A DNA stretch of 9,322 nt from an uncultured Clostridia bacterium (GCA_947625455.1 CANQOJ010000087.1:1-9322); one strand, 5' to 3'; shown: positions 1-5,605, counted from the stretch's first letter. Notes: generated by a model not told the origin, from the sequence alone. Made by a program: numbers and translations.

Positions 1-748
1 CGGTGTATCCTCCGTCTGCGGTTGTTACGGTTATTTCGGTAACGCCCTCGCCGACAGCGGTAACAAGACCGTTTTCGTCAACCGCTGCAACAGAAGTGTT
101 TGCGCTCTTATATGTAACTTTCTTGTTGCCGGCATTTTCAGGCAGTACCGTTGTTGTAAGCTGTTCGGTATCACCTGCTTTTTTAAACTCAATGCTTTTT
201 GGAGTTACTGTTACGCTCCTAACAGCAGGACCTTTTACTGTTATAGTGCCCGACATGGTAGTAAACGGCTGATCATCAAAATTTGAGTTGAAGAAATCGC
301 CGTCATTTTGGGTGGGTTTTATCTCGTACGTTCCGGGCTTTGCATCATTCTTTACCTTAAACGTAACGATAGCCAAAGTACCGTTGCTAGTATAATTCCC
401 GTGTGTTGCGTCATGCCATAAGAACGAGAACGGATTATTTTCAAATGGTCCGTTAGACGGAGCGTTTTCTGATGTGCCCTTTTCGGCAGCTTCATCTTTT
501 GAAAAATGCCCGTTTTCAAAGCCCGTCACTTCAAAAACATCGCTGTCATACTCAAGAAGTATGTGATACGAAATAATGCCGGGATTGTCTTTCAGTGTAA
601 CTTCTACAGTAAATTCTTCGCCTGCCTCAACCGTTTTGTCTGAAACGGCAATCGCTGCGCCGCTTGAAGCAGCGAATGCCGAAGACGAGATGACAGCGGC
701 AGTAAAGAATAATACCACCGCTAAAAATGATGCCGCAAATTTTTTCAA
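1..748 (-). CDS. Secreted cohesin-like and Big_2 (Ig-like) domain protein, C-terminus outside window
   Basis: Reading the minus strand from 748 gives 249 uninterrupted codons that run off the window edge. Residues 1-26 form a classic signal peptide (MKK start, hydrophobic core, AFA before the likely cleavage site), so the protein is exported. Residues about 31-172 resemble a cohesin-type beta-sandwich: an N-terminal segment like EAGEEFTVEVTLKDNPGI, a YHILLEYDSD strand, and a late TLAIVTFKVK strand. Residues about 175-249 look like a bacterial Ig-like group 2 (Big_2) domain (VTVTPKSIEF, then NTSVAAVDENGLVTAVGEG). Such proteins are usually surface or cellulosome-type scaffolds or adhesins; cohesins classically bind dockerins, but whether this one does cannot be told. 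The start is TTG at 748, with AAAGGA 10 nt upstream (759-764). The nearby ATG at 753 runs into TGA after two codons, and the frame of the TTG has a stop at 764-766 with no ATG between. Anchor or dockerin modules may lie in the missing part. Confidence 0.9.
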   Translation of the reverse strand, partial: MKKFAASFLAVVLFFTAAVISSSAFAASSGAAIAVSDKTVEAGEEFTVEVTLKDNPGIISYHILLEYDSDVFEVTGFENGHFSKDEAAEKGTSENAPSNGPFENNPFSFLWHDATHGNYTSNGTLAIVTFKVKNDAKPGTYEIKPTQNDGDFFNSNFDDQPFTTMSGTITVKGPAVRSVTVTPKSIEFKKAGDTEQLTTTVLPENAGNKKVTYKSANTSVAAVDENGLVTAVGEGVTEITVTTADGGYT

Positions 749-851
749 TTCATATCTATCCTTTCATTTCCTTTATTACTGCCGTTTGTACATATATATT
801 CTTCTGCGGATTTTGTCCACTTGTCATATATGGTACCATTTAGCAACTAAT

Positions 852-880
852 ATTATACCAGAAAATAAAATTTTTGTAAA
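852..880 (-). promoter_or_regulatory. Sigma-A promoter for the cohesin-like protein gene
   Basis: On the minus strand, TTTACA (875-880) and TATAAT (852-857) are separated by exactly 17 bp, with an extended -10 TG in the bases just upstream (TGGTATAAT). Transcription would start near 845, leaving a leader of roughly 97 nt before the TTG at 748. It points only toward the cohesin-like gene. Confidence 0.75.
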
Positions 881-988
881 TATTTTTTTAGCAAAATAGA
901 GGCAAATAAATTAAATTTGGCAGCTTGCATAACTTTATGCAGTTTGTTTTGTACAAAATAAACACTATACATTAGTGATTATAATAAT

Positions 989-1063
989 TTCAGACCGTCG
1001 ATAAACCCTCACCTACTTTGTCAACGCAGTGTTTTCCGCGCGTTATGCGCGTATCTGAGACTT
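989..1063 (+). repeat. Structured intergenic repeat, short copy (R1)
   Basis: This stretch is recognisably homologous to 9201-9322. Both begin TTCAGAC-GT, share ATAAA-CCC, then CTACTTTGTCA-CG, then GTTTTCCGC, and end CGTATCTG followed by an imperfect complement of the start. R1 is about 75 bp because it lacks the interior hairpins of the longer copy. A small G/C-rich stem (GCGC, loop GTTAT, GCGC, 1038-1050) replaces them. It has no coding potential. The terminal inverted repeat is degenerate here (AAACCCTCA versus TGAGACTT). From memory, the CTACTTTGTC core recurs in intergenic regions of gut Clostridia, which I could not verify. Confidence 0.65.
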
Positions 1064-1075
1064 GACTATATATAG

Positions 1076-1351
1076 CATAACACTGATGACAAAGATAACC
1101 AAATCGTACTTAGCTTGACTGATTCGTTTGACGGAGAGTCGGATATTGAAGTTAAAGTCAAGATGATAAACATCAATTTCGGGCATAATAAGGCGTTGCT
1201 TGATGCCTGCAAGCCCTTGAAGGAGTATGCGTGGTTTGTGGATAAAGTCCGTTCTAATCAGCAGAAAACGGGAGATTTAGAAAAAGCGGTAGATGAAGCG
1301 CTGGAGGAATTGCCTGATGATTCGCTCGTCAAGCCGAATTGCTATAAATAG
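1076..1351 (+). pseudogene. Remnant of an Rpn-like / PD-(D/E)XK nuclease-family transposase
   Basis: The open frame runs from just after a stop at 1073-1075 to TAG at 1349-1351. It reads through TDDKDNQIVLSLTDSFDGES, a segment with FGHNKALLDACKPLKEYAWF, then DLEKAVDEALEELPDDSLVK. I recognise this as the central part of the putative transposase/recombination-promoting nuclease proteins (Rpn-like, PD-(D/E)XK nuclease family) common in Ruminococcus-type genomes; those proteins are usually roughly 300 aa. Both the N-terminal catalytic portion and the C-terminal tail are missing: the match begins abruptly about 12 bp after repeat R1 and ends just after LVKP. The first in-frame start is TTG at 1115, with no convincing ribosome binding site, so expression is unlikely. 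It is a decayed fragment and marks past mobile-element activity. Confidence 0.8.
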
Positions 1352-1470
1352 TCTCATGTTAAAATACCTGCTTTTTGATTGCATTTTCATTCCAGTAAAA
1401 TTGCCGTAATTATTTAATCAATAATAATTTACAACAAAACATAGAAATTGTCAATATATTGCAACTAACC

Positions 1471-1524
1471 GAGCAGTTAAAACCTCAACTGCTCAGTCGG
1501 CTGACAGCGAAATCCGAGGTTTTT
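1471..1524 (+). other. Competing inverted repeats, possibly terminator-like
   Basis: Three arms overlap in use. GAGCAGTT (1471-1478) pairs perfectly with AACTGCTC (1487-1494). The loop between them, AAAACCTC (1479-1486), pairs perfectly with GAGGTTTT (1516-1523), which is followed by another T. A small TCAG/CTGA hairpin (1493-1504) lies inside the second pairing. The two 8-bp stems are either alternatives or the two helices of a pseudoknot. The second stem, ending in a T-run, could act as a terminator for transcripts entering from the left. No gene lies immediately upstream except the decayed nuclease. Confidence 0.45.
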
Positions 1525-1584
1525 ACTACAAACAAAACAACGCTTATTATACACAATCTATTGTGACCTAGTGCTCAAATTCCC

Positions 1585-1613
1585 TTGATTTTTTTGTAAT
1601 TATATGATATAAT
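1585..1613 (+). promoter_or_regulatory. Sigma-A promoter of the six-gene plus-strand operon
   Basis: TTGATT (1585-1590) and TATAAT (1608-1613) are 17 bp apart, with an extended -10 (TGATATAAT). Transcription should start near 1620, about 160 nt before the ATG at 1780. It is the only convincing promoter between the nuclease remnant and the first gene of the operon. Confidence 0.8.
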
Positions 1614-1619
1614 TAAAAG

Positions 1620-1779
1620 AGTGATAAAATGATTGCCTTGACAACTATCCGGCTGCATAAGTTCCTCTCGAAAGAGATTTTTGTTTGAGTTATCTAAAAG
1701 TAAAATTCATAATGTAACTCAGTTTGTCTGTTCATCAAAAGAAATAAGGTATCAAAATAAGATTGAGAGGTGATTAAAT
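1620..1779 (+). promoter_or_regulatory. Untranslated leader of the plus-strand operon
   Basis: This is the predicted 5' leader. It holds a short CTCT-CGAA-AGAG hairpin (1665-1676) followed by ATTTTTG. A longer stem follows: GAGTTA (1687-1692) with TAACTC (1715-1720), extendable to about 9 pairs with G-U pairs at the ends. A 19-codon frame (ATG at 1629 to TGA) lies near the 5' end but has only a weak ribosome binding site. I do not recognise a riboswitch or T-box. The leader ends in the GAGAGGTG ribosome binding site of the first gene. The rest of the 1352-1779 gap holds only the inverted repeats at 1471-1524 and A/T-rich sequence. Confidence 0.4.
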
Positions 1780-2208
1780 ATGTACAGCTTTTGTGCGTTA
1801 ATGGTAGGAATGATATTGGGAACGCTAGGTTTTGCTGTAAGTTTTACAATAAGTAGCCGGCGTGATACAAAGCAGATTCTTGAAGACGAAGAAAACGGCT
1901 TAGGGGAAGACAACTTGGAAGAACGCCGTCATTACAGAACCGATAAATATATAGGGATATTCTTGGTGTCAATAGTGCTTTTTATAGTATTCACAATAGG
2001 CTCTTTTACAGAGGCGGCAAACTTTTTCTTAGGGATAGTTATAGGTATGGTTTTGCTAGTCGCAATTTTTCTTCCTTTCAGCCTGCTTGTGGACAGATAT
2101 ATACAAAGCAATTTCGTTACTAACATATTAAGTGTACTTGTTGTGTTAGCCATAACCGCATTTCCCGTGACGCTTCTTATTATGTCTATACATCAAATGA
2201 ACAATTAA
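1780..2208 (+). CDS. Small integral membrane protein of unknown function
   Basis: The 142-aa product has four likely membrane segments: residues about 3-25, 57-76, 80-104 and 113-137. Between the first and second lies a charged loop (residues about 27-56) with an acidic stretch, QILEDEENGLGEDNLEERRH. No catalytic motif or known family is recognised. The ATG follows GAGAGGTG with good spacing, and the gene is the first of a plus-strand series, 15 bp before the next start. It could be a membrane partner for the soluble proteins encoded downstream, or a bystander; its position just after the promoter is the only evidence of a link. Prediction of a real gene is strong; function is unknown. Confidence 0.85.
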   Translation: MYSFCALMVGMILGTLGFAVSFTISSRRDTKQILEDEENGLGEDNLEERRHYRTDKYIGIFLVSIVLFIVFTIGSFTEAANFFLGIVIGMVLLVAIFLPFSLLVDRYIQSNFVTNILSVLVVLAITAFPVTLLIMSIHQMNN

Positions 2209-2223
2209 ATATGGGAGGTTTTT

Positions 2224-2640
2224 ATGAACGAAGATTATTATGAAGAGTTTGACAATACGACCTTTGAGGTTGACGAGGACGCGGAATCAGACGCTTTCTT
2301 AGAACTTATTGCGCCGGATTTTCTGAAGTACGCAGACGCACCAAAAATTTTAAACAAAGAAAGAGTTATGGATTTAGCAACAGCTGAGAAAGCATTAAGA
2401 GAAATTTTCAAAGATGTAAAGAATGTAAAGATAACGTCCGAGGCAAACGAGGAAATATCGGGCACAGGTTCTATATCAATAACAGCACCTGAAGCCGAAA
2501 TATCCCGTATGTTTACATTTGCAGGAGTTTTATTGCTTTCTGACGGTATTGAAATCTTTCCCAGAACAGACGGTCTTGTGCAAATAGATTTCGGCTTTTA
2601 TGACACGGCACTTCCAATTAACTTAAAGGGCGGTAATTAA
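2224..2640 (+). CDS. Acidic hypothetical protein, distant paralogue of the next gene
   Basis: A 138-aa soluble protein, very acidic at the N-terminus (residues 3-26 carry many D and E). After a helical middle (about 40-67), it has a beta-rich half with GTGSISITAPEAEI near 80-93, a hydrophobic FAGVLLLSDGIEIF segment and a final QIDFGF strand. No signal peptide and no membrane segment are present. The GGGAGG ribosome binding site lies just upstream of the ATG. Comparison by eye with the 115-aa protein at 2656-3003 suggests the same order: helix, a VK...T-EA-E segment, paired strands, helix, and paired strands ending in an I-F-F pattern. It is not recognised as a named family. Size, acidity and clustering resemble immunity-type genes, but that is inference. 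Confidence 0.85.
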   Translation: MNEDYYEEFDNTTFEVDEDAESDAFLELIAPDFLKYADAPKILNKERVMDLATAEKALREIFKDVKNVKITSEANEEISGTGSISITAPEAEISRMFTFAGVLLLSDGIEIFPRTDGLVQIDFGFYDTALPINLKGGN

Positions 2641-2655
2641 AGAAAGGAGAAGCAA

Positions 2656-3003
2656 ATGATAGATATTGTTGATATTGTAAACGAGGTTATCGAGATAGGA
2701 AACGACGAGTTCTCCCCTGTTTATAAGCTGAACGAGAAATCCAAGGATATTCTGTTTCAGTATTGCAAAGCAATTGAAAGTCTGTTTGACGAAAACGATG
2801 TCAAGAGTTTTACAGCCGAGGCTGATGAAGACGATATGACTATAAAGCTGTCGTTCGAGTGCAGTTATTTTAGAGTAGACAACAGCCAGAAACTAAAAGC
2901 CGCCAAGCTTTGCCAAAGAATGTTGTCATTAAAGGTAGTGTGGCTTGAAGACGAACTTATGGAAATTACATTCACATTTCCTCCGTTATGGGAAAGAGCG
3001 TAA
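2656..3003 (+). CDS. Acidic hypothetical protein, likely paralogue of the previous gene
   Basis: The 115-aa product is soluble and acidic, starting MIDIVDIVNEVIEIGNDE. A helix around residues 28-45 precedes the segment VKSFTAEADEDDMTIKLSF (49-67), which parallels VK...TSEANEE in the upstream protein. A Lys-rich helix (about 77-91) and two closing strands (KVVWLEDE and MEITFTF) follow. AGAAAGGAGA stands 5-15 nt before the ATG, and the gene begins 15 bp after the previous stop, so the pair is co-transcribed. No active-site motif, signal peptide or membrane segment is seen. Function is unknown; paralogy with its neighbour is suggested by pattern only. Confidence 0.85.
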   Translation: MIDIVDIVNEVIEIGNDEFSPVYKLNEKSKDILFQYCKAIESLFDENDVKSFTAEADEDDMTIKLSFECSYFRVDNSQKLKAAKLCQRMLSLKVVWLEDELMEITFTFPPLWERA

Positions 3004-3200
3004 TTTTATTTCTCTATTTATTCTTTATTTATTTCTTTAAGGAGTTAGGCTTGCGAACCCGCATAAATAAACGGTTTTTGGAAATTTTTACGACCATAAA
3101 AATCGTAAAATGTTTTCTTAAAACCAGCTTAAGCAGGCTTTGTTATGCGGTTTCAGAGTTACGACCTAGACGGTTGTAAAAGAAAGAGAAAGGAGTTTAA
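3004..3200 (+). other. Structured intergenic stretch inside the plus-strand operon
   Basis: This 197-bp gap separates gene three from gene four and is rich in paired arms. CCGCATAA (3059-3066) pairs with TTATGCGG (3143-3150), enclosing a hairpin TTTTACGA (3086-3093) with TCGTAAAA (3103-3110) and a GCTTAAGC palindrome near 3127-3134. A separate hairpin, TTACGACC (3159-3166) with GGTTGTAA (3172-3179), loop TAGAC, follows just before the next ribosome binding site. I see no promoter in it. It could be an attenuator, an RNA processing site or a leader-peptide region: AAGGAG at 3039-3044 precedes a TTG-started 42-codon frame (3051-3179). Confidence 0.45.
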
Positions 3201-3428
3201 ATGAACAACAGCAGACGTCAGCGCTTAAAAGAAGCAGATAAAAAGCTCTCGGAAATAATAAGCGTTGTAGAGGACATAAAAGACGAAGAAGAAGACGCCC
3301 TCGACAATATTCCCGAAAATCTCCAGAACAGCGATCGCTATATGGAAACAGAGCAAAATGTAGAAATACTGGAGGACATTTGCGATACTTTGGAAGAACT
3401 AAGAGATAAAATAAACGAGTTAATGTGA
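3201..3428 (+). CDS. Small acidic coiled-coil protein
   Basis: A 75-aa protein composed of two charged helices. The first runs over residues about 3-36 (NNSRRQRLKEADKKLSEIIS and an acidic continuation), and the second over 49-75 (METEQNVEILEDICDTLEEL onward). They are joined by a short PENLQNSDRY linker. The N-terminal basic patch followed by acidic heptad-like helices, with the ENLQNS link, resembles small hypothetical proteins I recall from phages and mobile elements of Firmicutes, but I cannot name a family. AAAGGAG lies 5-10 nt upstream of the ATG. It is followed 18 bp later by the next gene, so the two are probably translated from one message. A role as an antitoxin-, scaffold- or partner-type protein is possible but unproven. 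Confidence 0.8.
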   Translation: MNNSRRQRLKEADKKLSEIISVVEDIKDEEEDALDNIPENLQNSDRYMETEQNVEILEDICDTLEELRDKINELM

Positions 3429-3446
3429 CAGAAAGGAGAGTATTTT

Positions 3447-4193
3447 ATGAAAGCCGCAGAGCAGGAATATCTTATTAGATTTAGAGAACAATGGGCGGAG
3501 TCTAGCAATAACGGTCAAATAAGAAACGGATTATCTCCTATTTTCAGCAAGGAAAGATTTGGCGAACTTGAAGAACAATTCGAGGCTTTCAGAACTCATA
3601 AAACCGATTATCAAGAGGTTGAGGAATTTATGAAACTGTTTGACGAAGATTTTGATGAAATTTTTGGAGATAAACGGGATATGTTTATAGTTTATGATTA
3701 TAAGCACGACTATAAAAATGAAACCGATTTTCTTGATATAAATACTCCCGATCTGTACTATAAAGATGTGGGAAGATTTCCTCCGTATAAATCCTTAACT
3801 CTGTTTTGTGCTTACAAAGATTTGCTTATAAATCTTGCTATGTCACACGAGGGCTTAATTTATGACAATTCTCTGGGTTGGGTTAGAGACTATCAGATAA
3901 ATGCAGACAATTCCCTTGAATATTTTGTTGATTATTTTAAACACGTTTCTCAAAGAGGACTTACTGCAAGGTTTTTTCAAAGAATAGAAAAGAATATGAG
4001 AAAATTTCATGCGAATTTCAGATTATATCTCTCAAAGGATTTAATGAGGGATATAATAGAAAAACAAAATCATGATATAAATTGGGGACACGGACTTGTT
4101 TTGTGCGCCCCCGTAGACGACAAGTATATAGATAAAGAAGACGGAACGCTTATGCGTTTAGAGGATTTATATTTACCTCTGATACCCGAATAA
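3447..4193 (+). CDS. Hypothetical protein, 248 aa
   Basis: The largest product of the plus-strand series. It has a helical, charged N-terminus (residues about 1-80, including many E and F residues) and then a segment with YDYKHDYKNETDFLDI near 84-99. An aromatic-rich middle and a C-terminal part with NWGHGLVLCAPVDDKY and EDLYLPLIP complete it. It has no signal peptide, no clear membrane helix and no recognised catalytic motif; the WGHG and DD residues are tempting but not diagnostic. AAAGGAG stands about 9 nt before the ATG. The frame is intact and codon use is A/T-rich like its plus-strand neighbours. It could be an effector or immunity-like protein; I do not recognise it. Confidence 0.85.
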   Translation: MKAAEQEYLIRFREQWAESSNNGQIRNGLSPIFSKERFGELEEQFEAFRTHKTDYQEVEEFMKLFDEDFDEIFGDKRDMFIVYDYKHDYKNETDFLDINTPDLYYKDVGRFPPYKSLTLFCAYKDLLINLAMSHEGLIYDNSLGWVRDYQINADNSLEYFVDYFKHVSQRGLTARFFQRIEKNMRKFHANFRLYLSKDLMRDIIEKQNHDINWGHGLVLCAPVDDKYIDKEDGTLMRLEDLYLPLIPE

Positions 4194-4256
4194 TTTCTTT
4201 ATAACCGAGTCTGAATAAAAAGTTTAAAATTACCGGGCGATAAAAAGGAGTTAGTT

Positions 4257-4448
4257 ATGGCAAATAAAGAACAATGCAGCAAGTGCGGAAAATTTTTAGA
4301 TTTGTGGGATTTTCAAGAAGACTTTTCGTTAAGCCGTTTTCTGGGGTACGGCACAAAGTATGACGGCGAAAGGTTAGAGATAAAATTGTGCTGTGAGTGT
4401 ATGGAGAAGCTTATTGACGAGTGTAAAATTAGTCCTATAAAAATTTAG
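4257..4448 (+). CDS. Small Cys4 zinc-binding (zinc-ribbon-like) protein
   Basis: The 63-aa product has CSKC at residues 7-10 and C-x2-C at 45-48 within LCCEC, the spacing expected for a single treble-clef or zinc-ribbon site. Between them are a FQEDFSLSRF segment and GYGTKYDGERLEIKL, and the protein ends DECKISPI. I recall similar short proteins with a KYDG motif and a DECKISPI-like tail from many Clostridia, without an assigned function. Cys56 is an additional possible ligand. AAGGAG precedes the ATG by 8 nt. It lies 63 bp after the 248-aa gene and is the last gene of the plus-strand series. Zinc binding is a confident prediction; DNA, RNA or protein binding is open. Confidence 0.85.
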   Translation: MANKEQCSKCGKFLDLWDFQEDFSLSRFLGYGTKYDGERLEIKLCCECMEKLIDECKISPIKI

Positions 4449-4458
4449 AATAAACCAC

Positions 4459-4487
4459 TTGACGTTATCAAAATTTTTTGCTATACT
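4459..4487 (+). promoter_or_regulatory. Strong sigma-A promoter of a short transcript
   Basis: TTGACG (4459-4464) and TATACT (4482-4487) are separated by exactly 17 bp, a near-consensus arrangement. Transcription would start near 4494. No full-length plus-strand gene follows: the next gene on this side is convergent, and a terminator lies at 4557-4586. Confidence 0.75.
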
Positions 4488-4493
4488 CTAACT

Positions 4494-4586
4494 GTAAGAT
4501 AAATTACAGCGAAAGGACGTGAAAAATTATGATGTCTTACAAGAACAAAAAAAAACAAAAGGCTGACCATTATGATCAGCCTTTTT
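4494..4586 (+). ncRNA. Candidate short structured RNA (about 90 nt) or truncated gene start
   Basis: A strong promoter and a strong terminator delimit a transcript of about 90 nt. Its 5' end can fold two ways. CTGTAA (4492-4497) pairs with TTACAG (4504-4509), or TGTAAGA (4493-4499) pairs with TCTTACA (4535-4541). The second form would enclose AAGGA (4513-4517) and two in-frame ATG codons (4529 and 4532) in its loop. The reading frame from these ATGs has no stop before the terminator, so no complete peptide can be made from the terminated message. Alternatives are a small regulatory RNA, or the promoter and 5' end of a gene cut off by rearrangement. Confidence 0.35.
4546..4586. terminator. Bidirectional intrinsic terminator between convergent operons
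   Basis: GGCTGA (4561-4566) pairs with TCAGCC (4576-4581). On the plus strand the stem is followed by TTTTTGTTT; on the minus strand it is followed by TTTTGTTTTTTTTTG. Flanking A/T pairs extend the stem. It should stop the plus-strand operon and short transcript from the left, and the four-gene minus-strand operon whose last stop is at 4589. Confidence 0.9.
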
Positions 4587-4588
4587 GT

Positions 4589-5602
4589 TTAAAACTCTAT
4601 CTTCATATTTTTCAAAAATCCCTCGACATTGTTTACCGACTTGTCCGATTCATCTGTCAGAAGTCCGTCGTCTGTCAGTATCGGCGTATCGAGAACGGAT
4701 TTAATTGAAACAGCAATGCTTGCGCACGAGGCAATTGCCTTTTTGGAGTCAGCGGCGTACTTGCTGTAATCATCGCCCTCGGCGCTGAATATGTCCTCCA
4801 TTTTGTAGATAAGCGGCAGAAAATAAGAGTCAAGCCGCGCAAGCAGGCTGTAAAACATATATGTTCTTCTTCTGATTGTCGCGCATTGAAGCGACGCTGT
4901 TTCAAGCTGAGCCGCTATCTGTTCCGCCTCCGCTTTGTTGGTATTCGCTTTGTCAAGCTCCTTTTTCGCGGCATGACCTGCAATAAGTCCCATTACCATA
5001 AGCGCAGGACCTGCTACAAGTCCTCCCAGTACAGCCGTTCCTCCCGCCATTCCAAGACCTCCCGCAGCCAAGGAACCTCCTCCGAAAAACGCAAGCGTGG
5101 CATTTGTCGCGGCTGCTCCGCTAAGCGAGGCAATTGCAGTTCCCGTTGACGCAAACGCCAGTGCCTGCGCCGCGCCGTACGCGCCGAAAGCAGCAAGCGC
5201 GCCGCCTGCTGTTCCCGCAACCGCTCCTCCCGCAAGCGAGCCTGCAAAATTCACCATTGACTTCAGTTCTACAAAATCCTGCTTGTCAATATGCAGTTTA
5301 TTTAATTCTTCAAGCCCCTCCGAACCGCGAAAATCTACGTTCTTTATTTTCGTAAATGTTTCAAGAAATTCGGATATGGTATTGTTTAAGACAAATATCT
5401 TTTCTTCACCAAGCTTGCTCAAAGCCGTTCCGCAGGCAAGCCTCTGGGCATTTATTCTTTCCGTGGACAAGTTGACAAGTTCGCTCGCGCTTTTGTTTAT
5501 CTGCGTTGCGGAGTAATGATCCACTCCTGCTTTAACACCTGTTCCTATACCCAATCCGCCCGTGGCGGCGATGATACCTATAAATAAAATCGGCAGCGGC
5601 AT
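4589..5602 (-). CDS. Gly/Ala-rich (glycine-zipper-like) membrane protein
   Basis: A 337-aa protein with a hydrophobic, Gly-rich N-terminus (residues 3-25: PLPILFIGIIAATGG and following GxG repeats). A helical charged region follows (about 30-115). A long Gly/Ala-rich hydrophobic core (117-211) contains many small-xxx-small spacings, such as AGGAVAGTAGGALAAFGAYG and GGLGMAGGTAVLGGLVAGPA. A helical C-terminal half carries IRRRTYMFYSLLARLDSY at 243-260. Such cores favour membrane insertion or tight helix packing. I recall close relatives as uncharacterised proteins widespread in gut bacteria, without an assigned function. AGGAGG (5611-5616) stands 8 nt upstream of the ATG, inside the end of the TerB-like gene, so translation is coupled. 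A pore, membrane-anchor or channel-like role is inference. Confidence 0.9.
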   Translation of the reverse strand: MPLPILFIGIIAATGGLGIGTGVKAGVDHYSATQINKSASELVNLSTERINAQRLACGTALSKLGEEKIFVLNNTISEFLETFTKIKNVDFRGSEGLEELNKLHIDKQDFVELKSMVNFAGSLAGGAVAGTAGGALAAFGAYGAAQALAFASTGTAIASLSGAAATNATLAFFGGGSLAAGGLGMAGGTAVLGGLVAGPALMVMGLIAGHAAKKELDKANTNKAEAEQIAAQLETASLQCATIRRRTYMFYSLLARLDSYFLPLIYKMEDIFSAEGDDYSKYAADSKKAIASCASIAVSIKSVLDTPILTDDGLLTDESDKSVNNVEGFLKNMKIEF

Positions 5603-5605
5603 ATT

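Noticed and set aside
3..899. Plus-strand open frames at 3-272 and 576-899
   Set aside because: They lie opposite the cohesin-like gene, whose minus-strand translation has a signal peptide and recognisable domains; the plus-strand translations are Val/Ser/Thr-rich shadows without a ribosome binding site.
1638..1643. Perfect TTGACA in the leader of the plus-strand operon
   Set aside because: The bases 16-18 bp downstream (GTTCCT region) do not resemble a -10 box, so it was not called a promoter.
1932..2465. Minus-strand frames at 1932-2153 and 2238-2465
   Set aside because: Antisense to two plus-strand genes with good ribosome binding sites and operon spacing; Ser/Lys/Thr-rich translations with no recognisable features.
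2988..3179. 63-codon plus-strand frame starting inside the 115-aa gene
   Set aside because: The ATG lies within the preceding gene without a good ribosome binding site; only the internal TTG at 3051 has one, so the longer frame was not called.
4529..4708. 59-codon plus-strand frame after the orphan promoter
   Set aside because: The frame passes through the terminator hairpin and into the antisense of the Gly/Ala-rich gene; a complete peptide from it is unlikely.
4886..5516. Several overlapping frames opposite and within the Gly/Ala-rich gene (both strands)
   Set aside because: Low-complexity GGN/GCN codons open several frames at once; only the 337-aa frame has a ribosome binding site, tight spacing and sensible protein features.
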